Shown piece by piece: positions 1 through 5,031 of a stretch of DNA of 5,031 bases. Both the position numbers and the translations under genes were made by a program. Numbering within the stretch: position 1 is the stretch's first letter; each line of letters starts with the position of its first letter. A model generated the notes under the pieces. That model searched no databases, had not been told where the DNA came from, and saw nothing but the letters and a program-made list of their open reading frames with translations. The stretch is from positions 1 to 5,031 of the forward strand of contig CAYUVK010000185.1 of the NCBI GenBank assembly GCA_964448105.1. Direction: 5' to 3'. The stretch comes from CAVQBP01 sp964448105 (GTDB lineage Bacteria; Bacteroidota; Ignavibacteria; Ignavibacteriales; Ignavibacteriaceae).

Positions 1-1049
1 TCAGCTTCTTCAACTAAATTGACCCCTGCTTTATAACTTTGTATAATTGGTTTACCAGCCATCATATAATCAATAAGTTTGTTAGGACATATTCCATACC
101 TGAATAATGGCTGATGCTGTAATCCAATGTAAAGTATATCAAGTTTATCAAGAAGTGAAGGGATCAAATTTTTTGAAATTGGTGGGAAAAAATATACATT
201 ATTTAAATTAAGCTTCTTAACTTTTTGTTTAAGATTTTCCTTTTCAGGGCCGCTGCCAACCAAAATCAATGCAACATTATCCTTCTCAAGTATTTTCATT
301 GAATCAATAAGCGAATGAAGCGCATTTGCTAAACCATGGCTCCCGGCATAACCCAGAATTATTTTCTTTTGCTCTTTTAATTGTTTAATCAAAGTATTTA
401 GATTCTCAGGAATTTCTTTTTCCGGATCCCATTCTTCAATTACAATACCGTTTGGCACATAAAAAAAATTTTCTGCGCTCAACCCATGCATGCTCATATA
501 TTCAAGTGCTTTTGGCCAGATTGATACTACTGAAGAAGCATGCTTATAAGCATAATTTTCAGCATACTGGACAACCATAATAAAGGGATGCCATTTTGAA
601 TAACCGCCAAGTTCAATCGGCGATAACGGCCATAAATCATGAACTTCAAAAATCAATTTTGCACCTGAATATGCAGCAATTTTTTTTGCAGGATAAATAT
701 CCATTGGATATGTTGAAGACGCAATCACTACGTCAGGTGAGAAATCCTTTGCAATCATTTTAGAATATTTGTAGAGCTTCCTTACAAATTCGACCATATT
801 AAATATGCGATGTTTATTATTGCCGGAATAAGAAGGTGTTTTGACAATTAAATAATCAACTCCTTCTATGCAGTGTTTTTCAAAATCATTCTGCAAGTTA
901 AATTGAACTGAACGAACATGAGCATTAGATGCGGCAACAATTAATACATTATTCCCTGCTTTCTTCCACTCTCTTGCCATATAATATGGCCTGTATTCCA
1001 TTCCTAATGAAGGTGAACCGGCATAATGATCAATTAAAAGAATATTCAT
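1..1049 (-). CDS. WbuB-like GT4 glycosyltransferase, C-terminus cut off by window edge
   Basis: The frame is open from ATG at 1049-1047 to the left edge: 349 codons plus two bases, with no stop. The product resembles WbuB-type family GT4 enzymes, which transfer a sugar from a nucleotide donor to a lipid-linked acceptor in the cytoplasm during O-antigen or capsule assembly. Visible marks in order: the N-terminal GMEYRPYYMAREW segment (residues 16-28) typical of this subgroup; FEVHDLWPLSP (134-144); PNGI (199-202) at the domain junction; GYAGSHGLANAL (233-244); LVGSGPEK (263-270) in the donor domain; and YGICPNKLIDYMMAGKPII (318-336), the usual donor-binding region. Family members run to about 400 residues, so roughly 50 are missing, lost only because the window ends. 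The gene begins 27 bp after the epimerase stop. Only a poor purine-rich stretch (AAAGAAAA) precedes the ATG. Family is clear; donor and acceptor sugars cannot be read from sequence. Confidence 0.93.
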   Translation of the reverse strand, partial: MNILLIDHYAGSPSLGMEYRPYYMAREWKKAGNNVLIVAASNAHVRSVQFNLQNDFEKHCIEGVDYLIVKTPSYSGNNKHRIFNMVEFVRKLYKYSKMIAKDFSPDVVIASSTYPMDIYPAKKIAAYSGAKLIFEVHDLWPLSPIELGGYSKWHPFIMVVQYAENYAYKHASSVVSIWPKALEYMSMHGLSAENFFYVPNGIVIEEWDPEKEIPENLNTLIKQLKEQKKIILGYAGSHGLANALHSLIDSMKILEKDNVALILVGSGPEKENLKQKVKKLNLNNVYFFPPISKNLIPSLLDKLDILYIGLQHQPLFRYGICPNKLIDYMMAGKPIIQSYKAGVNLVEEA

Positions 1050-1076
1050 ATTTTCTTTGATTATACGAACTGAAGA

Positions 1077-2021
1077 TCATTTTATTTTATTTTTTGTACC
1101 CAAATAAATTTTTTTTAATAGAACCCTGATTTTATTATAGACATTTTCACTATATGATTTCCATTTCAAAGAATAATTATTAAATATTTCTTCACCGGTT
1201 AATATGTATAAGGCTTTTAATTGTTCAACATGAATCACATGATAAGTATATGTAGCTGGAAAGTAATCCGGGTAATTATATAGATCATAACTAGACCAAT
1301 AATTTATATTATAATAAGGGAGAAGATTTTTAAGTGATTGAATACTTTGAAAAAATAATTCTCCTGACTTTTTTTCTCCTAACAACATCAGATCAAATAA
1401 ACCGAATATAGAAAAAATAAACCCATTTAAAACGGCTGTCGGCCTGGCAGCAGGATATTCTTCAAATATTTTAATACCATTAAATTCATTTAAAACTCCG
1501 CCGCTTTTAACCTCTTGTGAAAATGCAAAAAGTGCAGATTCAGCTGTGAGGAGATATTTGTTATCACCGGTTAATAAAAAAGCTCTCGTTAAAACTGATA
1601 TTGCTTCCCCCTGTGCCATTGCAGAAATCCATGCAGACTTAATATCATATTCATCAACTTCGATGTTAAATACCCATGAAACTCCATAATTATTTTTTAC
1701 TGCATTGTCTAAAAACCAGTTTGACTGCAATAAAAATTTCTCCCGGAAATTATATTCTTCAATTAGCTCAAAAAGTCCAAGTGCATATTGAGCTATAACA
1801 ATCGGGTGGTAAATATAGTCATCTTCATATTTATAAAGCGGTATACCTTTATCGTCAAATTTCCCAGGATAAAAAGCTTTTGAACTAAAATCCAAATAAT
1901 ATTTACCTAGATTGCATGGTTTTGATTCTATATTACAAGGTGTAATTGTATTCCAATAATTAGCAATCCCGGGGAAAAAAAATACGATACTCTTATTTAA
2001 CGATCCTTTTATAAAACTCAT
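1077..2021 (-). CDS. D-glucuronyl C5-epimerase family protein
   Basis: A complete 314-residue protein (ATG at 2021-2019, TGA at 1079-1077) matching the C-terminal catalytic region of D-glucuronyl C5-epimerases, which invert C5 of D-glucuronic acid residues in a glycan to give L-iduronic acid. Visible marks: YHPIVIAQYALGLFE (71-85); WISAMAQGEAISVLTRAFLLTGD (131-153), the family's most recognisable block; EEYP (187-190); VLNGFIFSIFGLFDL (197-211); WSSYDLY (242-248); and TYTYHVIHVEQLKALYILTG (257-276). Tyr189, Tyr245 and Tyr260 correspond by context (EEYP, YDL, YH) to the active-site tyrosines of the animal heparan-sulfate enzyme. The N-terminal domains of the animal protein are absent. The N-terminus has a short hydrophobic patch (about 11-20) but no convincing signal peptide or membrane helix, so cytoplasmic action is inferred. 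It lies between glycosyltransferase genes, which suits tailoring of the same glycan. The upstream GGGAG is 16 nt from the ATG, too far for a normal ribosome site. Family is confident; the true substrate is inferred. Confidence 0.9.
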   Translation of the reverse strand: MSFIKGSLNKSIVFFFPGIANYWNTITPCNIESKPCNLGKYYLDFSSKAFYPGKFDDKGIPLYKYEDDYIYHPIVIAQYALGLFELIEEYNFREKFLLQSNWFLDNAVKNNYGVSWVFNIEVDEYDIKSAWISAMAQGEAISVLTRAFLLTGDNKYLLTAESALFAFSQEVKSGGVLNEFNGIKIFEEYPAARPTAVLNGFIFSIFGLFDLMLLGEKKSGELFFQSIQSLKNLLPYYNINYWSSYDLYNYPDYFPATYTYHVIHVEQLKALYILTGEEIFNNYSLKWKSYSENVYNKIRVLLKKIYLGTKNKIK

Positions 2022-2091
2022 AAATTTAAAATATTATCTCCCGAAAATGGGAAAGCTAAATTAACAAATTCTTTTTTGCAAAATACAAAAA

Positions 2092-3192
2092 TTAATTTTG
2101 CTTTTTCAAACCAAGTTCCCTAACAAAACCGCGTAATTTGAAATCAACTTCTTCGACTGTTAAAAAGTTCATGCAATCATAAGCCGGACAAGTTCTGCCG
2201 GCATCTCTGTAACAATACTGCTTATCAATATCAGGAGAACATTTTACTTGCTTTTGTATATAGCTGTGATTTGGTCCAAACGGGAGCGAAAATCTTGGAT
2301 TTGTAGGGCCGTAAATTGTAAATGTTGGTTTGCCTAAAAGATTTGCTATATAAATGGGACCCGAATCGTTTGAAATTACCAGAACAGCCTTTTTGATTTC
2401 AGTAATAAGTTCATTTATATTTTTTGTGTAAGTAATATCTTTTTTTTCATTTATAAATTCACGTTCAACATCTTGATTAATTGAGTCTTGTACGAGCACA
2501 AATTTAATTTTATAATCTGATTTTAATTTTAAACCGAGTTCAAAAAATTTTTTAATGCCCCATTCTTTTGCTTTCCAGCCAGCCAAAGGGCATATTAATA
2601 ATGTCCCTTCTTGTATAATGGTTGTTGGAAAACAATAATCTATTTGCAACACTTCTTGATTGAAATATTTTTTAACAGGTTCAATATACATATCTATCAA
2701 ATGCGGCTTATCTCTTTTAAGTAAAAAGCAATTATAAATTGATTCGAATACAGGCAGGTTAAATCCTACATTTACTTTTGAACGGCTTAACAATAAAGTC
2801 ACAGCAATAAAAACTCCGGACGTAAAATCAATTATAAGCTCCGGATTATGTTTCCATATTTTTCTCAACACTCTTAATTTTACGAACGGTGAATCCAGGT
2901 TTATTTCATTCTTCGGAAATATTTCAAAAGTTATATCCGAAAATGCTAATTCATAAATCTCCTTGTTTTCTTCAAAACAAAAAGTTATTATTTCTTTACC
3001 GGGAGAATTTTTAATTAAATATTTTAGTGCCGGAATTGTAAAGACAGTATCACCAAGCAGCTTGAAGCTTAAGATTAATATTTTGTTTTCATTATTTTTT
3101 TTTACGCCAAGTATAAAACGAGTTAGCTTAAAAAGATAACCCGATAAAAAATAATTCTGCCCGACTATATGTTTTTTAAAGCTGCTTAACAA
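2092..3192 (-). CDS. Family GT9 (heptosyltransferase-like) glycosyltransferase, TTG start
   Basis: A 366-residue protein of the GT9 fold, the family of LPS core heptosyltransferases WaaC and WaaF and of related enzymes in glycan clusters. It should act at the inner face of the membrane with a nucleotide-sugar donor. Visible marks: KILILSFKLLGDTVFTIPAL (37-56), in which Asp48 aligns with the family's catalytic base; a donor-domain start at LLICPLAGWKAKEWGIKKF (198-216); NDSGPIYIANLLGKPTFTIYGPTNP (275-299); and a C-terminal cysteine-rich stretch, Cys318, Cys327, Cys335 and Cys340-Met, seen in many GT9 proteins. The motif normally reading DSGxxH has Tyr281 instead of His. About 36 residues precede the first beta strand, more than usual. 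An in-frame TAA lies four codons upstream and the only standard start is TTG at 3192-3190, with no clear Shine-Dalgarno sequence. The gene follows the GT4 gene by 51 bp. The family is clear; the sugar need not be a heptose. Confidence 0.91.
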   Translation of the reverse strand: MLSSFKKHIVGQNYFLSGYLFKLTRFILGVKKNNENKILILSFKLLGDTVFTIPALKYLIKNSPGKEIITFCFEENKEIYELAFSDITFEIFPKNEINLDSPFVKLRVLRKIWKHNPELIIDFTSGVFIAVTLLLSRSKVNVGFNLPVFESIYNCFLLKRDKPHLIDMYIEPVKKYFNQEVLQIDYCFPTTIIQEGTLLICPLAGWKAKEWGIKKFFELGLKLKSDYKIKFVLVQDSINQDVEREFINEKKDITYTKNINELITEIKKAVLVISNDSGPIYIANLLGKPTFTIYGPTNPRFSLPFGPNHSYIQKQVKCSPDIDKQYCYRDAGRTCPAYDCMNFLTVEEVDFKLRGFVRELGLKKQN

Positions 3193-3243
3193 TTCTGGTA
3201 CTTATTAATAAATTAAGTATGGTATGCCGATATCTTTCCTACA

Positions 3244-4359
3244 TTAATTGATCAATTTATTATAGATATTACTCATCAATTCTATGTTATCCTTCAAAAG
3301 GTATTTCTTTCTCACTATATCTCTCCCCCTTTCCCCTAATTTAATCCTTAATTCATTATTTGTTATAAGAGTTTTGATAGCGTAAGTTAGACTTGCAACA
3401 TCGCATTTTTTTGTAATTAATCCGTTTACTTTATTTTCTATTATTTCAATAAAACCGGGAGCATCGGACACTACTACGGGTTTTTGACAGGCATTTGCTT
3501 CAAGAGCAGATACGCCAAAACTTTCTTTTATTGACGGAAATACGGCAATAGACATCATATTGAAAAATCTGTGGACATCATCATTGGGAATAAATCCTGT
3601 AAATACAGTATCATTTTGAATATTCAATTCATCCGTCATTTTTTTTAATTTTTCTTCTTCGGACCCGCTTCCAACAATCAACAGTTTTAAATTAAATTCT
3701 TTTAAATCGTTTTTTAAAATACTAAATGCTTGAAGAAGGTACTCAATTCCATATTGTTTTTCAAGCAGCTTTACTGTCCCGATAACTACATCATTCTCAT
3801 TGAAAAGCGATTCAACTTTTTCAGGCTTAAATTTCTCGGTGTCAATTCCAAAGGGAGTAATAATTATTTCTTTTGAAGTGTATTTGGATATTTCTTCCGC
3901 CATTATATTACTTGTTGATAAGATGATATCAGCACTATGAAGATTAAATTTGAATATATTCTTATAAATTACTGAGCTTCGCGGAAAATCATATACATCC
4001 GACCCCCAGACCGAAACAATATATGGATGAAATCTTGTTAATGTTCCAAGCAGCCCGTAACTTGAAGCATAATGGGCATGAATGATATCCGGATTGATCT
4101 GTTTAATATATTTAATAAGCTTTGGAAGAGTTTTCAAATAAATACTTTTTGCGAATGTACCATCTTGCATTTTAAAAATATTATGTTTCAATACTTCAGA
4201 AAAAACAGTAACATTTTTATTTTTATATATTTCAGGATTATACCCGGATAATCCGAAAATAAAGATTTCAATTCCTTTTTCAGAAAGTGCGTTAGCCCAT
4301 TTAATTGTATGGTATGAACCCGGATCAGCAAGTAATAAGACTCTAATTTTTAACCTCAC
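3244..4359 (-). CDS. GT4 glycosyltransferase, complete, GTG start
   Basis: A 371-residue GT-B glycosyltransferase of family GT4 (retaining; nucleotide-sugar donor; cytoplasmic or membrane-associated). Visible marks: RVLLLADPGSYHTIKWANALSEKG (6-29), the first beta strand and acceptor-side loop; IIHAHYASSYG (92-102); VSVWGSDVYDF (115-125); PFGIDTEKF (169-177) at the start of the donor domain; LLIVGSGSEEEKL (226-238); and E279SFGVSALE287, the EX7E motif that binds the donor, followed by NACQKPVVVSDAPGFIEII. The length is normal and the C-terminus ends naturally at TAA. The GTG at 4359-4357 is the first usable start: an in-frame TGA lies three codons upstream. A different-frame ATG at 4369-4367 would join this frame if one A were removed from the A5 run (T5 at 4347-4351 on the plus strand), so the annotated N-terminus is uncertain by a few residues. 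The gene sits 77 bp after the methyltransferase. Sugar specificity cannot be determined. Confidence 0.94.
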   Translation of the reverse strand: MRLKIRVLLLADPGSYHTIKWANALSEKGIEIFIFGLSGYNPEIYKNKNVTVFSEVLKHNIFKMQDGTFAKSIYLKTLPKLIKYIKQINPDIIHAHYASSYGLLGTLTRFHPYIVSVWGSDVYDFPRSSVIYKNIFKFNLHSADIILSTSNIMAEEISKYTSKEIIITPFGIDTEKFKPEKVESLFNENDVVIGTVKLLEKQYGIEYLLQAFSILKNDLKEFNLKLLIVGSGSEEEKLKKMTDELNIQNDTVFTGFIPNDDVHRFFNMMSIAVFPSIKESFGVSALEANACQKPVVVSDAPGFIEIIENKVNGLITKKCDVASLTYAIKTLITNNELRIKLGERGRDIVRKKYLLKDNIELMSNIYNKLIN

Positions 4360-4436
4360 TCTTGTTCATGTCATCAATATACTTTACATTAAATAAAATT
4401 TGCAGTACAATCTGGTCAATAAGTTTAATACGAAAT
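4360..4436 (-). other. 77-bp gap between methyltransferase and GT4, partly open reading
   Basis: This is the longest gap in the window. On the minus strand, one frame stays open for about 32 codons from just inside the methyltransferase end to TAG at 4345-4343. It contains ATG at 4369-4367 and reads MNKSEVKN before the stop. It has no start codon of its own before that ATG. Whether it is a displaced piece of the GT4 N-terminus or chance cannot be settled here. No rho-independent terminator is visible. Confidence 0.35.
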
Positions 4437-5031
4437 TCATTCCTTCATTGCTACTACAGAAATTATATAATGTAAATTTTCCGGAAGAATTTTATCAAAA
4501 ATAATAGTATCTATATGACCTAAAACTCTTCTCTGAAATTCATTTCTTCCAAAACAACCTGTGAAGCCGAAGGTTTTATAGTTAATTGAAGAAAATTGGT
4601 AAAGCAGCTTAATTATTTTCTCAATATTAAAATAATACCAATTATTTTTTAAAGCTCCGTATTTATTTCTTAACAAACTATGAAACTTAGAAGCTGTCAG
4701 ATTTTCAGCAAATAAAAGGATGCCCTTTGGTTTTAATGCGTCATAGATTTGATTGATTACCTGCTGGGCAATTTCAATCGAGCCGTCACGAATAATCCCG
4801 CCTAAAACCGATTTAAAACAAATTAAATCATACTTTTCATTATATGGAATTGATTTAGCATCTATTGTTTTATAATCTATTCTATCATATAAATTATATT
4901 TAATATGAATCCCTTTTGCTATTTCTAAATCCGAATTATATCCGGAACAAATTACATTATATCCTTTTGCTGCCAGCCAGAGTGAAAGACCTCCATTTTG
5001 TCCGCAGCCTATCTCAAGAGCTTTTATATTT
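4437..5031 (-). CDS. Class I SAM-dependent methyltransferase, N-terminus cut off by window edge
   Basis: The frame is open from the right edge to TGA at 4439-4437, giving the last 197 residues. An internal TTG at 4676-4674 is not the start, because conserved sequence continues well upstream of it. Numbering from the first visible codon: KALEIGCGQNGGLSLWLAAKG (3-23) is SAM-binding motif I; VICSG (26-30) is the second strand; IDAKSIPYNEKYDLICFKSVLGG (56-78) holds the fourth strand; ALKPKGILLFAEN (98-110) is the usual post-motif strand; and TFGFTGCFGRNEFQRRVL (153-170) is typical of methyltransferases in surface-glycan loci. The acidic residue expected at the end of the second strand appears to be Gly30. 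The product likely methylates a sugar, a glycan end or a precursor; the acceptor is unknown. It is the first gene visible in the run of five co-directional genes. Confidence 0.88.
   Translation of the reverse strand, partial: NIKALEIGCGQNGGLSLWLAAKGYNVICSGYNSDLEIAKGIHIKYNLYDRIDYKTIDAKSIPYNEKYDLICFKSVLGGIIRDGSIEIAQQVINQIYDALKPKGILLFAENLTASKFHSLLRNKYGALKNNWYYFNIEKIIKLLYQFSSINYKTFGFTGCFGRNEFQRRVLGHIDTIIFDKILPENLHYIISVVAMKE

Noticed and set aside
2038..2042. GGGAG (minus strand) as ribosome binding site for the epimerase
   Set aside because: It lies 16 nt before the ATG, and no in-frame start is closer because an in-frame TAA intervenes. The spacing is too long for a normal site.
2037..2055. Small inverted repeat TCCC-gaaaat-GGGA in the gap between the GT9 and epimerase genes, a possible terminator
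   Set aside because: The stem is only 4 bp and no T-run follows on the minus strand, so it does not qualify as a rho-independent terminator.
2071..2085. Short palindrome TTTTGCAAAA in the 70-bp gap as an operator
   Set aside because: AT-rich palindromes of this size are expected by chance, there is no second copy, and no regulator gene is nearby.
4390..4419. TTGACC followed by AT-rich sequence as a sigma-70-like promoter before the GT4 gene
   Set aside because: No good -10 match occurs at 16-18 bp spacing, and AT-rich DNA gives such hits by chance. The Bacteroidota-type TAnnTTTG element is also absent.
4437..4676. A separate 79-residue protein starting at TTG 4676
   Set aside because: The frame continues upstream without a stop to the window edge and encodes the methyltransferase SAM-binding motifs, so this is only the tail of that gene.

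Overview
The window is AT-rich (about one third G+C by eye) and almost entirely coding. All five genes lie on the minus strand, so the order of transcription runs from right to left. It looks like a piece of a bacterial surface-glycan (O-antigen, capsule or exopolysaccharide) biosynthesis locus. The AT-rich codons, weak Shine-Dalgarno signals and style of the glycosyltransferases would suit a low-GC Bacteroidota, Ignavibacteriota or related environmental bacterium. That placement is a guess, because there is no rRNA or other phylogenetic marker here.

In transcription order: (1) 5031-4437, the C-terminal 197 residues of a class I SAM-dependent methyltransferase whose start lies beyond the right edge; (2) 4359-3244, a complete GT-B glycosyltransferase of family GT4; (3) 3192-2092, a family GT9 (heptosyltransferase-like) glycosyltransferase; (4) 2021-1077, a protein of the D-glucuronyl C5-epimerase family; (5) 1049-1, a WbuB-like GT4 glycosyltransferase that loses its C-terminus at the left edge. 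The gaps are 77, 51, 70 and 27 bp. I see no convincing terminator or promoter in any of them, so one polycistronic transcript is the simplest reading.

The three glycosyltransferases probably add successive sugars to a lipid-linked or core-linked glycan. The methyltransferase may modify the glycan or one of its sugars. The C5-epimerase would convert a D-glucuronic acid residue to L-iduronic acid. It is the most notable gene: it has the three active-site tyrosine contexts of the animal heparan-sulfate epimerase, but is a compact 314-residue protein with no obvious signal peptide. An iduronate-containing bacterial glycan is a reasonable hypothesis, but the sequence alone does not prove it.

Two translation starts are unusual. 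The GT9 gene can start only at a TTG. The central GT4 gene starts at a GTG, but removing one A from an A5 run would join it to an upstream ATG. No RNA genes, mobile elements, CRISPR arrays or long repeats were seen, and no gene-free stretch exceeds 77 bp.
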